A stretch of 64,000 bases of DNA from Raphanus sativus (taxonomy: Eukaryota > Streptophyta > Magnoliopsida > Brassicales > Brassicaceae): contig NC_079516.1 in NCBI RefSeq assembly GCF_000801105.2, forward strand, positions 45,612,908 through 45,676,907. Reading direction: 5' to 3'. Under the pieces are notes generated by a model. It had not been told where the DNA came from, did not search any database, and saw only the letters and a list, made by a program, of their open reading frames with translations. A program made the translations under genes and the position numbers. Of this stretch, positions 21,328-32,435 are shown in pieces (within the stretch, counting starts at the first letter, position 1; each line of letters starts with the position of its first letter).

Positions 21328-21742
21328 GGTGGTGGTCTCTACTCTCTATCTTCTCTTCTCTCTCTCTGTCTGAGAGAGCGTGTGAACTAGAAAAACTGGA
21401 TAACATCTTAAAAGGCTTTTGGGCCGCAACTTCACTTTAGGCCCATATACATTTGGGCTAGGAAAATAACTGGGCCGTTTGGAAATGAACCGGAGACATT
21501 GATAAAGATAGAGAAGAAACACAGCAAAACCCTAACTAACTCTATATAAATCAAAGACCTTCCCTTCACTTATTCGTCGCCGTCTTCAAAAACACTCGTG
21601 AGCTTTCCTCCTCCTTCGAGATCTCCATCAACTTCTTCTGTAAGCTCCTCCCTATCCTATGTCAAATTGGCCTTAATTCTTCGCATTTCTGATCCGTTGA
21701 AAAAATCTCTTACATAATAACTCTTGTGTTTATTATCAGAAA
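21328..21742. promoter_or_regulatory. Bidirectional promoter, aldo/keto reductase and P2
   Basis: Between two divergent start codons. It holds several GGGCC/TGGGC site II-type boxes (TTTGGGCC near 21417, TAGGCCCAT near 21439, TTTGGGCTAG near 21452, TGGGCCG near 21472), a telo box AAACCCTAAC near 21528 and a TATA box CTATATAAAT near 21542 serving the plus strand. Site II boxes with a telo box are typical of plant ribosomal protein genes. A pyrimidine-rich first exon and a 5' UTR intron follow (GTAAGC near 21640 to ATTATCAG at 21739). CT-rich DNA at 21340-21370 is the reductase leader. Confidence 0.75.
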
Positions 21743-22296
21743 ATGAAGGTTGTCGCCGCGTACCTGCTCGCTGCTTTGAGCGGAAAAGCTTCCCCGACCA
21801 GTGCCGATGTCAAGAGTATCCTCGGATCTGGTTGGTTCTTGCTTTGTCAAATTATTAAAAGTATATAAGATTCGTCTGCTAGAGTGAATTGGTTAGCTAA
21901 GTTGTGTGCTTAGCACTGGTTATGTTAGGGCTTTTTATGCTGGAAGTGATACTTATTGTGTTGAAATGGAACTGTGTTGTGAAAAAGAAAGTAATGGATT
22001 GTTGACATATGTTTTTTTTTTTTTGTTTCGTTGTTGCAGTTGGTTGTGAATCTGAAGACTCTCAGATTGAGCTTTTGTTGAAGGAAGTGAACGGGAAAGA
22101 CTTGTGCGAACTGATCGCTGCTGGTAGGGAGAAGTTGGCTTCTGTTCCAAGCGGTGGTGGTGGTGTTGCCATGGCCTCTGCTCCATCAGCCGGTGGTGGA
22201 GGAGGTGCTGCTCCTGCGGCTGAGGCCAAGAAGGAAGAGAAGAAAGAAGAGAAGGAAGAATCCGATGATGACATGGGTTTCAGTCTTTTCGAGTAA
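21743..22296 (+). CDS. RPP2: 60S acidic ribosomal protein P2
   Basis: Two coding exons, 21743-21830 and 22040-22296: 345 bases, 114 residues, the usual P2 length. It starts [20 protein letters not shown], has the P2 helical N-terminal dimerisation domain ([31 protein letters not shown]), then a Gly/Ala hinge ([20 protein letters not shown]), a Lys/Glu acidic run and the conserved tail [12 protein letters not shown]. The tail recruits translation factors to the ribosomal stalk as part of the P0-(P1-P2)2 pentamer. Matches Arabidopsis At2g27710/At2g27720. It has the site II and telo-box promoter of a ribosomal protein gene and is convergent with the IF1-like gene. Confidence 0.97.
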
Positions 22297-22902
22297 TGCT
22301 TGTCCGCATTCTGTTTTTGTCGTCTTTTTCAGTTTGTGTTAAACCCTTTGGAACCTCTATGTTGTTTTTTCTTAGTTTGTACCAGATGGCTATCTTTTTG
22401 ATATTCCTGCAACTCTCAAGAGATTTTTTTAGTTTAAATCATAATCTGTTCTTCAAATTCTTGTTTTTATACCTTTATAACATTTGCATTTACATAAAAT
22501 ACGGTTTGATCTTAGCGCCTTCATCGTTTAAACCTGAACAATCCCTTTTTCAATCCAACTCGGCATTTATGTTAGATTTTGAGATCATTTTCCATCTAAT
22601 ATTTGCCTCCTTTGATCTTGGTTAGTCATTTGTCACAATCAGTTACACTTAACAACAATTTCAATCCAAGTCGGCATATCTATGTTGGGTTATTCACTCT
22701 TGAGAATTTTCACTTGTTCTGATCAGAGCAGAAGGTTTATGTAGTTAAGGTTCCAAAACTAAATGTCAACAAACCGAAAAAGATTTGGAAACCAAAACCA
22801 AAAGAAAAGAGAGAGTAGTAGCCATTCCAAAGTTTCTCATAAGAGAGGAATTAGTAAAAGATACCACTCTCTGTTTTATTCACTCGCTACTCCCATCATT
22901 CT
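22297..22902. other. Convergent 3' regions of P2 and the IF1-like gene
   Basis: T-rich DNA after the P2 stop contains its 3' UTR, and the last bases before 22903 contain that of the minus-strand neighbour. The open frames here are AT-rich noise. Confidence 0.6.
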
Positions 22903-23732
22903 TCACTCTTGAACCTCTGGCTGCTGCTTCTTTCCACCTGATTTCATATACCAACCAATGGCTCCAACAACAGCGACCACACCTGCCACAACCGCATAGT
23001 TTCTGTCCTTGTCTTCTGACACTTTTGGCCCTGATTCAGCTGATGATGTTCCACCACCACCACCACTAGCCTTGGCTCCTCCACTTGCTGCTTGTTCTCC
23101 CGGACCCTAGTAGTTCATTAGAACGTTGACTGTCAATTTTATCTATTTTACTTGATAGATCACTTGCACTTATGAAAAACGAATCATTTTACCTGTCTAG
23201 CTATCTTCTCAAGCTTCTCTTGCTCCATTTTCTGCAATACCAATGTAGCTAGTTTAGGAGATTATCTTCCAGCAAGATGATGGAGAAAACCCATATAGTC
23301 ATTACATAACCAAGCTAAAGCGGAACAGCACATGACTTTTAAACAGAAAAAAGCGTAAATCAAAGGAGTTTTATAGTTCAAGCTGGAAGCCATAAGGTTA
23401 AAAATAACTCTTATAATTAAACACGAAATAACTTTCCTTAAAACAAAAAACCAAATATTAACTAGCAGAGAAGGGAACGATAAAAGGAAAGTAGATGAAA
23501 ATTTCGCTTAAAGGATTACAATTTTAATAGAGACAGATAGAATCAAGGAACGTTTTCATCATCATCATCAGCAGCATAACAAAAGGAAAGTAGTTACCTT
23601 TTGAAGAATCTAAGGGGAGAGAAAAAATAATACCTTGATGAAAACATTCTCAGCAGCTTTCTCCTCTTCGCTAAGAACTTTTCCGTTAGAGAACCTGCGA
23701 GACACTAATCTGAAAGCGCTTCTGGTTGCCAT
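22903..23732 (-). CDS. IF1-like mitochondrial F1F0-ATPase inhibitor
   Basis: Three coding exons, 23634-23732, 23193-23231 and 22903-23106: 342 bases, 113 residues, the same length as Arabidopsis At2g27730 as I recall. It starts MATRSAFRLVSRRFSNGKVL, an Arg/Ser-rich presequence of mitochondrial type. The short inhibitor-like segment SEEEKAAENVFIKKMEQEKL then runs on to EKIARQG, followed by a Gly/Ser linker (GGGGGTSSAE), a membrane-type segment NYAVVAGVVAVVGAIGWY and the tail KKQPEVQE. In the family the helical segment blocks ATP hydrolysis by F1; a C-terminal membrane span is a plant feature. A 5' UTR intron is likely, with an acceptor at TTTACACAG near 23760. Older annotations call the Arabidopsis gene copper ion binding, which the sequence does not support. 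Confidence 0.9.
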
Positions 23733-24109
23733 TTTATGAACAAGTAAGTATCCTCCTGTGTAAAAAAAAAAAAATACATGAAAACACTATTAACATCTAC
23801 GGAAGGTAAACATCTGCCGCCACTAAAAAAACATATACTCACATTACTTTTTCATCATTATCGTTAATACAATGCAAAAACAACTCTATGTTTACATAAC
23901 TCAACATAAACCATATGCTACTGAGAATCAAGTATTAGATTAAACCAAGAGTTATAAAAACAATTTATAGATTAAATGGGTTATTAACCGGCAAATCTGA
24001 GAATCAAAGACTTAAAACACTGATATAGCAAAATGGAAGGGATCCTGAGAAACGAAAACATATCTCTAAAGATAATTACATACGACCTGTAGATGATGGT
24101 AGCTAAAAC

Positions 24110-24158
<49 letters not shown>

Positions 24159-24400
24159 AGGCAGAGAAGCAAAACCAAATCCTGATCCTACAAAAACAGA
24201 GAAATGTAACAAAATCTCTAGAACCCATATACGACCTCGAGACTGTGGGTTGCTACACGAATCGAAAAAGATAATAGAGGAAGAGAAACCTCGTTGATGG
24301 GTAGATCGGCAAAGTGCGTCTGGCTGCTGATGAAAAATCGCTTGCAGAAATGAACATGAGGTGGAGGAGACTATAAATGGGCTAAAAATCATAACTATTG
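23733..24400 (-). promoter_or_regulatory. Leader and promoter of the IF1-like gene, with a TA repeat
   Basis: Holds the 5' UTR intron and probable first exon (about 24180-24350 on the minus strand). A site II-like TGGGCCC lies near 24400. A perfect TA microsatellite of about 42 bp is at 24113-24154, inside the transcribed leader or its intron, and would be length-polymorphic. Confidence 0.55.
24113..24154. repeat. TA microsatellite
   Basis: About 21 uninterrupted TA units in the 5' UTR region of the IF1-like gene. Confidence 0.98.
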
Positions 24401-24899
24401 GGCCCAAATATATTGTTACTAATTGTATGGGCCTTTAATATACCAAAACATAGACCTAGTTTTTGACTAAATAAACAAAATATATTACTTTCCATTTGTA
24501 TGTTGAATTTTTTTCAGAAAATATGTTCCTGTTCCCTTTAGATGAAGGGAAAGATGGGATTTATAATGTATTTAACATATTTTAAAACAATATGCTTCCT
24601 AGTTCATACTAAAGTATTGCCATTTGACAAATTTACTTTCTTGGTATACACAACAAACATAAAAATAAAATAATAAATAATGGAACAAATAAATAAAATG
24701 CAGGAATTTTAATAAATTGATCTATTTGTCGATCAAAAAAATTAAAGGGTATTTTTATTTTAATTTTTCTGAAACTAATTTAATAGTTACTACTGTATAT
24801 GGTAAAATTATTGTAGAAATTTATTTGGATAAACCATTCTACATATTTTTATACGTATTAAATAACAATTTGATTGCAGAAACTCCTAGATGTAAAGAA
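24401..24899. other. AT-rich intergenic DNA
   Basis: No gene seen. A 66-residue open frame here is low-complexity. Confidence 0.6.
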
Positions 24900-25886
24900 T
24901 CTACTCTATTAATTTAGAGTCCTAAATTTATCTACTGTTAAAAGTTGTCATTTAAAATTTGGACCATTTAAAAATTGTTACTAACCTACTTAAATATTGG
25001 ACATTTCACGTTTGTTACAATATTATTAAACACTACTTAGATAATACAACCGGTTTACTTAAACTTAACTAATATGGTCTAATGAAACTAAACCGTGTTA
25101 TATTCCAAAATTATATTAAAACTAAACCTACGATTATCAACTATTAGAAGAAATACATGATTGTTCTTATGACCACCGACTCTAATTGGACAGCAGGTTA
25201 GCATAGATGATCGTTTTTGATTTTTTTTTTTAAATGTTTTTGATTCTCTTCAAATCATTAACTGAACATAACAAATATAGTTAATTCATATTTTGTCCAT
25301 TTTCATCATACTAGATTATCATATATTACACAAAATATATATTACATATGTATATGATGTTACATAGAATACCTATTGACATCATATACCATAATAATTT
25401 TATAATAAGTTTCATGATGACAGTTTTTATATATTTAGTCATTTAGAACATAGACCAATGCATCTATATGATTGTCGAATACCATTAGATTTTTACATGA
25501 TAATATAATGATATGATTTTTAATAATTTACCATTATATAATAAATTATAATAAAAAAATATTTTGAATGTAGTTACTATATTTATAGTTACACAGAATA
25601 TTAACTATACCACGATTTTAGTAAATGGAATATCCCTATGCTAAAACTAAATTACCAACTAAAATTGTGTATAAATAATTTATTTAAAATCAATACTATC
25701 ATGACCTATTGATATAGGCGTAGTCCAACTATTTTAATATAATTATTAAAACTTCTTATTAATTATTTTAAAAAATATTATACAAACAAAAACACAAATA
25801 TAATTAAAAACACAAATACAAATTTATTTTTTAAAATATAAAACAGAAAAATATATCCGCCCTTTTAAGGGCGGGTGAAAATCTAG
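24900..25886 (+). mobile_element. Non-autonomous Helitron
   Basis: The 3' end is diagnostic: a perfect hairpin CCGCCCTTTTAAGGGCGG, then GTGAAAATCTAG and a host T. The proposed 5' end is TCTACTCTATTAATTTAG after a host A at 24899, giving 987 bp. No coding frame. The 3' end is secure; the 5' end is the nearest suitable TC and less sure. Confidence 0.65.
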
Positions 25887-27582
25887 TTTTGTATTATTAA
25901 AATAGAGAATCTGAATCTCTCGTGCTTCACCGGAAAGCAGTTTTGATTGTTTCCCAAATTAGTTATCACCCATATGCATTTGCTTGAAGATGATTCAACC
26001 TCAAAACCAATTTTTTTGAATCATTTAATAAAACATAAAAATCAATTTTTGAATCATTTACTACAGGTGATTTTTTTTTGTCCACACGAAAATTTAATTA
26101 ATCCAGTAAATTTTTTGGTTTAATTTTTTATTGTAAAACTCATCCCCTTATAATATATATACTTTTTAATACTTTGTAAAACCACTTACAGTTAATATGA
26201 CTCCATATTTTGTTTCAAATATATTTTATTTATATATTTTTTAAGATTGACATTTTAATTAAATTTGGTTTACAATTGGAGAGCTTAAACAAATAAAAAG
26301 CTTTTAGCCAAAAATAATTATGATAAATACAGTGAATATGGGGTGATAACTAATTTTGTATAGCCGAAGATAGATCATTACATAAATAATTTAAGAGAAT
26401 ATAGTATTTTTCTTGTATTTTAATATTTAGTTATATATTTCTATTTATATTTTTATATCGTTTTATTAATTAATATTGTTGTACTATTTTTTATATATGT
26501 TCTAGTTATTTATAAAAGTATGGATCTACATTAATTATGACAAATATAAAGATTATGGAATAAAGTATAAATAATTTTGAAGTTAAATTTAAAATTTTAT
26601 TTTAAAAAAAAATATATTGAAATTTCAAATATAGAGTTTTGTAAACTCTAATATAGATAGTTTTTTGGAAATGCTTTTAAAGCATCATACTCCAACCATT
26701 GTTAACACTCTTATGCTCATTTTAAAAAAAAAAAAAAAATAAAAGAAGAAAGAGAAACTAGAACACAAGAAAAGAAAAGAGAAAATGATCTAGAGCTGCT
26801 CAACAAGAAGAGTGTGGGTTTTCATGTTTTATATTTTTAGTGGTGTTATTTTCTGAAGAATAAAACTTAATTAATTTCGCTCAAGTACTAATATAACAAA
26901 GCAACAGAACACGTTTGAGAACACTAACGTCTAACCATTGTTAATATTCTTATGCTCATTTTTTTTTCTTGAATCAATATTTATGCTGATATATATGTAT
27001 GCATGTATATAATGAACAATTGTAATGTGAACAATTGCTTTTCCCATAAGTTTCAGCCACAGTTGACAGTACTCCCATATTTTACTGTCTCCTCCACATT
27101 ACAAGAAATCTTCCGTTACAAGCACTCTTCTTTCCACTGGGCGAAACATCTTTATTCTGGCTTTTTCTTTTCAAAAGAAATATATTATTGTCTGTTATTT
27201 TCAGTTTGATCTTCATGAAAACTCAATTGTAAATTACAATATCCTTGTCTTCTGTTTTGCCTTCAACTTCACACCTAATATTTATTTTCTAATCTGGACC
27301 CAATCCATACATGTGCCAACTTTATCTAAACATATCTTTGTCTTATCTATGGATTTGTAACCAAACAGTGAGAATAACATTTTAACTACCTATATCAAAT
27401 GTACCAAACTCAATAAAAATTGTTAATTACCAATTGAGAAGAAACAACTTAACCTACAAGAGGTTTAGCCCCACATGGTATTCCTTTCTTTTCTTTGAAC
27501 CAAGTTAATGTTAAATCATATTAAAATTAATTTCTTTGACCTCTTAAGTCTCTAAGTTAGATGTGTTAATCAGTAATGGTGT
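25887..27582. other. AT-rich intergenic DNA
   Basis: No gene seen. AACCATTGTTAA with CTTATGCTCATTTT occurs twice, near 26696 and 26935, a small duplication separated by about 240 bp. Confidence 0.55.
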
Positions 27583-27590
27583 GTTGGCCA

Positions 27591-27799
27591 CAGTGGCGGA
27601 CCTACTTGAGCACTAATGGTGTCACTTGACACCACAAAAAGTAACAAAAATTTAATTTATGGGCTATTTCCAATGATCATTTGTGGCCTAGTTTGTTAGA
27701 TAATGCAGTACTGAACCCACAAAAGTCAAGTTCGATTCTCCTCAACTACATTGTGAACCTTTTTGAACCCACATAAATTTTTTTCTGGGACCGCCCCTG
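27591..27799. mobile_element. hAT MITE upstream of the golgin gene
   Basis: 209 bp with inverted ends CAGTGGCGGACC and GGGACCGCCCCTG, flanked by a perfect 8-bp duplication GTTGGCCA (27583-27590 and 27800-27807). An 8-bp duplication marks the hAT superfamily. It lies 170 bp upstream of the golgin start codon, within its promoter. The interior holds AAGTTCGATTCTCCTC, which resembles a tRNA B-box. Confidence 0.92.
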
Positions 27800-27807
27800 G
27801 TTGGCCA

Positions 27808-27968
27808 TGTGGGTCTATTGGTCATTTGACATTTGTAATACACCATTAACAAGCTAAAGAAACAGAAGCAACATATTAATGAGTTGTGATAGGCTCTTAA
27901 AGCCAAGTCTTGGGTTATATAACAAGGCATCTTCTTTACAGAGGGAGAGAAGAAAGATCTGAGGAGCA
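27808..27968 (+). promoter_or_regulatory. Core promoter and leader of the golgin gene
   Basis: Contains GGGTTATATAAC near 27912, a good TATA box about 55 bases before the ATG, followed by a purine-rich leader. Confidence 0.6.
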
Positions 27969-28726
27969 ATGACAACAACAAGACAGATGTTGGAGCAGCC
28001 ACAATCACCATTTATTCAACGTACCATAAGCATCAATGGAAGCCCCATGGTAGATGACAGAGAAGAGGAGCTTTCACGCTCTGCTTTAGCTTTGTATAAG
28101 GAAAAAGAAGATGAGATTGAAAGGAGGAAGATGGAGGTTAGGGATAGGGTTCAGAAAAAGCTTGGACTCGCTGAGGAAGCTGCAAGGAGATTAGCCGAGA
28201 TTCGGGAAGTAAGTTTGGTTTTAACATTTTCAAGAACTTAGCCAAATCATTTTTAGAGAGCTGTGTTTGTCAAAAAAATTCAGGAGCTGGAAGCTCTTAC
28301 CGATCCAATGCGTAAGGAGGTTTCCGCGATAAGGAAAAGAGTCGATGCTATTAATCGAGAACTCAAGCCATTAGGACAGAGTTGTCAAAGGAAGGTAATG
28401 AATGCATGTGTGTTTAAGATGTTCATTACTCTTTATCTTTCTTGAAGATTCCTGTCTTAATTGTTATTTTCTTTTTACAGGAGAGGGAATTCAAAGAAGC
28501 ACTTGAAGCATACAACGAAAAGAACAAAGAGAAAGCTATGTACATTAGCAAGCTAGTTGAGGTGAAACATTCTGTCTCAATTTTTTTGTATTTTCTGTTT
28601 ATTACGATCATTGTTTTCTGATTCTTTTCCGGCGTGAAATCTGTACAGCTTGTTACTGAAAGCGAGAAACTGCGAATGACAAAGCTTGATGAACTCAGCA
28701 AAGGCATTGACGTTTCCTTACGCTAA
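27969..28726 (+). CDS. RAB6-interacting golgin (DUF662) family protein
   Basis: Four exons, 27969-28208, 28284-28394, 28481-28561 and 28649-28726: 510 bases, 169 residues, all borders in phase 0. It matches Arabidopsis At2g27740. After a variable Gln-rich start come RTISINGSPMVDDREEELSR and a long charged helix (KEDEIERRKMEVRDRVQKKL, LEALTDPMRKEVSAIRKRVD, REFKEALEAYNEKNKEK), strongly predicted as coiled coil, ending ELSKGIDVSLR. The animal homologue SCYL1BP1/GORAB binds Rab6 at the Golgi; the plant role is inferred. A hAT MITE interrupts the distal promoter. Confidence 0.93.
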
Positions 28727-29299
28727 CACAAGATGATCATCAGCCAGCTTTCCTTATTTCATTTGCACCTCTTTTTTAATTGTTTGATTTCGATATTACT
28801 TGTCTTTGTGATCAAATCTGATTTCCTGATTTAGTTGAAATGTGTTAAAGCTTCGGTATGAATTTACATTCTTATGTTTTCATGTGTTGTGACAATGTTC
28901 CACAAAAATATGCTCATTTATTCCTCTGACCCTGCAAGTTTTGTAACTGGTCTATAAAGCAATCTACCTCTTAGGCTATTCAACTTTAACCTCTTTCAAA
29001 ATATCTCGTTCTTTATTCAGTGTATATTGAACACAGAAAGAATATGTAAACATTGTACTTCTACAACCTCAGTAATAAATGTACTTCTACAACCTCAGTG
29101 ATTTATCAACTTTTCTAAAGATTCATAATACTGATGAAACATCATATTTGACTTAAAAGGAGTCTGATTGAAGATCAATTTCTCTTTTTTTTTTTAAATA
29201 TATGTTTTTAAAGCCAAAAACCAATAACAATCAGAGCAATGCATTTTTCATAAAAGATTATAACAAGTTACAGAAAACTAACTATCTAAATCCAAGAAC
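28727..29299. other. 3' region of the golgin gene and intergenic DNA
   Basis: 3' UTR sequence, then AT-rich DNA. GTACTTCTACAACCTCAGT occurs twice, near 29056 and 29081. No further gene. Confidence 0.6.
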
Positions 29300-31876
29300 A
29301 CCAACCATACAGTGAGGCATTTTCTACCCTTGGAAGGCTTGGAGGCCGAGTCTATCTCTGGGAGTGCTGGTTTGAGCCATGGCTTTGACCTTCGTAAAGA
29401 GCTTGATCATCCTGTGGCAGCAAATAGAATCTATCTTAATAATCACGAAAGTAAGTATCTATTCTTTTTATTTACTAGTAAAAGAATTTTAAAATTTAAA
29501 AGATAAATATAAATTATATTTATTTTTTATTAATATTATAGATTTTCTTTTTTCTTATCAATATTTTAATATAAATTTGATTTAACTCAACATTATAATT
29601 AAGATAAAATCAATTTTGTTTATTTTGAATTATATTTAAGAATGTGCATGTATATATTTAAAATTATAATCTTAGGTAGATTTTTCTATCTATTTATTTT
29701 AATTAAATATATTAAATAAATATGTAAAATTTCAGAATTGTCAAAAAATAAAATTAAACAATATTTATAAAATCTGTAAATATATATAAGAAACTAATGA
29801 TTTTACGATTTAATTTGATATTATGATTTAATTTTATAATTTTCTAAAAATATGTATATATTTTTGAAATATTGTTAATTTAAATGATATTTCAAAATTT
29901 GAAATGCCATAATTGAATATATTTATTTTAATGATGATTTATGCGTTATTCCCATATTTTTAAAAATTCCAAAAATATAAATCGATAATAAATATAATAT
30001 ATGAGTTATTACCATATTTTAAAACTTTTATCAAAATAATAAACTAACATTATATATAATTGTCCATGTCATATTAATCTATAAGACATGTCATCAATTT
30101 TAGTAGATATGTCACAATTATTAATCTAGGTGTTTTCATGCACCATGTGTAGTGATGAATTTTTTAAAAGTTGAATTTTATATTTTAAAATGTAATTTAT
30201 TAATATTATATATTTTATTATTTTGACTAATAATTAATATAAATATCATTAATTAAGCATAAAATTAAGAGAATTTTTTTTTAATTATATTTAAGAATAT
30301 ATATGTATATATATAAAGTTAAAATCTTAGATAAACAAAAATTATTTATTTCATTTGGTTAAATTATTATATCAACTTGTACAAAATTACTAAAAATCAT
30401 ATAAAATTGTATAGTTATCAAAATTTAAAACTAAATAATATTTATATAATTTGTAGATATCTAAAAGAAACTAATGATATTACGATTTATTTTTTTAATT
30501 CAGAAAATTTAAAAAAAATTTAGATAATAAAATTTTTATTATTATAAAAGTAAAATTATATAACTCAAAATATCATATTTGAATATATTTATTTTAGTGA
30601 TGATTTATGAGTTATTACCATATTCTACAAAGTTTACCAAAATATAAATCAATATTAAATGTAATATATGAGTTACTGCCATATTCTAAAAAGATTTCCA
30701 AAAATATATATTAGCATTAAATATAATTGTCCATGTCATATTTAACCATATGACATGTCATCAATCTTAATAGCCACGTCACAATTTTTTTTGTGAGAAT
30801 GATTGTAGAGAAGACATGTGGCAAAATCACTTCTCAAATATAGTCTAGAGGATTCCTTATATGTGTAGATAGATAGCCAGTGATCCTGATTGTATGTGCC
30901 TTTGCTTTTCATATTTTCTCATTCTGGTCCATTTGTTTTGTAGATTGATCAGTACCTGAGCTTGCATGCTAGTAAAGGAGTTCTTCCGAGCAAGCTTATA
31001 TCAGGGAAACACGCTGCAGAGGTACTTATTTACTGCAAGCTATAAAATATAGAACGGGTTTAAAAAGATAAAAATAATAATAATAAGAATAATTTTAATA
31101 ATTGTTTTTTAACAACAAATACATAATAATCACAAAAATATAAAACTATCCTAAAAGTAGTTGTAAATCATCCAAGGATACAACAAATCAAGAGAACTAT
31201 AACCACAAGAAGAAAGAAGAGAAGAGATAACACTAAGAATACTACGCGGAAAACTTTGTGCCCTACCAATCCGAGGTGTGTTTGTACTTTTGCTCCATCC
31301 CTGTAGACTTATTATGCCCGTTATCTTCTTTGAGAAGTTAATAACTAATGTAGGCGGCACGGATGCATGGATGCCTCACGTTTTGATAACTGTTTGATAT
31401 GTACGGACGCTGAAACCACCTCCTCTGGACAAGTATGTCGTAGAAAGAGTTGATTCCATGGTAGATGTGACGGAAGTATATGACATCTACAAAACCAGGA
31501 GGCGACTATACTAGAGGCCTGAGGCAATTGATAAGTACCTTATGCTGGTTGTGAGATGGCAAATATGGTTGAAGAGGAAGCTGACGTGGAAGATTGTTGA
31601 GCTGGAATTGGCAGAACAGACTTTTAACAAACTAACAAAAAAACTCCCTTGTTGGTGTGTTCAAAGGCAAATCTGAAGAGTCATGGGTTGCACAAGTGGT
31701 TAATCCTGCATGCAGAGATCCTCCGGTCTTTCCTGAAGACAGAAACTGAATCATGTCATGATTCAACCTTAAGACTAAGAGGAAGACACGAGTGGGATCA
31801 TCACAGCCAAGGCTGTGCGCATATTCGTAAGAGAACCCGTTTTGTTATTAAAGCCCGAAGTAGAGAGAAGTTTTGA
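29300..31876 (+). pseudogene. IPT2: Broken tRNA isopentenyltransferase 2 (IPT2)
   Basis: Scattered pieces line up in order with Arabidopsis IPT2 (At2g27760), the cytosolic enzyme that adds isopentenyl to tRNA and supplies cis-zeatin. At 29312-29450: LSHGFDLRKELDHPVAANRI. After a 1.5 kb intron-like stretch, at 30943-31020: IDQYLSLHASKGVLPSKL followed by GKHAAE. At 31380-31530: RFDNCLICTDAET, KYVVERVDSMVDV and EVYDIYK in shifted frames with stops. At 31660-31870: a relic of the C-terminal zinc-finger region (SFLKTETES, LRGRHEWDHH, RKRT). The N-terminal half with the P-loop and substrate site is absent. Frameshifts and stops make it non-functional. It keeps the syntenic place between the golgin and DUF868 genes. 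Confidence 0.88.
29470..30840. repeat. Two diverged tandem units in the IPT2 relic intron
   Basis: Two units of about 650 bp (roughly 29480-30130 and 30180-30800) share TGATGATTTATG, GAGTTATTACCATATT, AATTGTCCATGTCATATT and GACATGTCATCAAT in the same order. AT-rich and non-coding. They occupy the place of an IPT2 intron and probably represent a repeat insertion that was duplicated. Borders approximate. Confidence 0.7.
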
Positions 31877-31884
31877 TAATTTCA

Positions 31885-32435
31885 AATATTGGAACCATTC
31901 AATATAAATGGAAATATTAAAAATATAAATATATACATATTTAATATATTAATTTAAATTCACGAACAATATCATAATTTTTTATAAGAACTTAATATTT
32001 ATTAGAATTTTTAAAAAATTAATGTGCATACATATATAAATATACACACACATATAAAACGAAACAAAATATTCTTTTAAAATTTTTAATATAAATCTTC
32101 AAAAAAGAAATTATTAAAATTATAAATTTCAACTAATTAGAAAAATTAAATAAATAAGCATAATATTATTATTAATCATATTATATTAATAACTATTATA
32201 TGTTATCACAATAGTATATTTTTATAATATTATAATATATTTATATTTGTAATTTATTATTAAACTACTGCAATATTTCATAATCAATCAGTTACAAACA
32301 TCCCGCAATTACAACAATTTTTAAACGTTATACTAATCATGCAAAACGCTAAATAACGTTTAAAACCATAACCATTCGCATCCGCAAACTCCCGCACTCG
32401 CAACCGCAACCGCAACCATTTCGTTTTGAAATAAC
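31885..32435. repeat. Dispersed repeat, copy 1 (Pro-codon-like GCGG end)
   Basis: Matches 50350-50910 over most of its length: TTTAATATATTAATTTAAAT, then AAACATCCCGCAA, ACAATTTTTAAACGTTA and a CCGCAACCGCAACC end. This copy lacks the GC-rich left end seen in the second copy. Probably a non-autonomous DNA transposon. Confidence 0.75.

Noticed and set aside
22785..23069. 94-residue plus-strand frame with a His run
   Set aside because: Antisense to exon 3 of the IF1-like gene; the His run is the complement of the Gly linker and Ser codons.
24066..24407. 113-residue frame with an IYIYIY run
   Set aside because: Reads through the TA microsatellite and a 5' UTR; it has no domain and no homology that I recognise.
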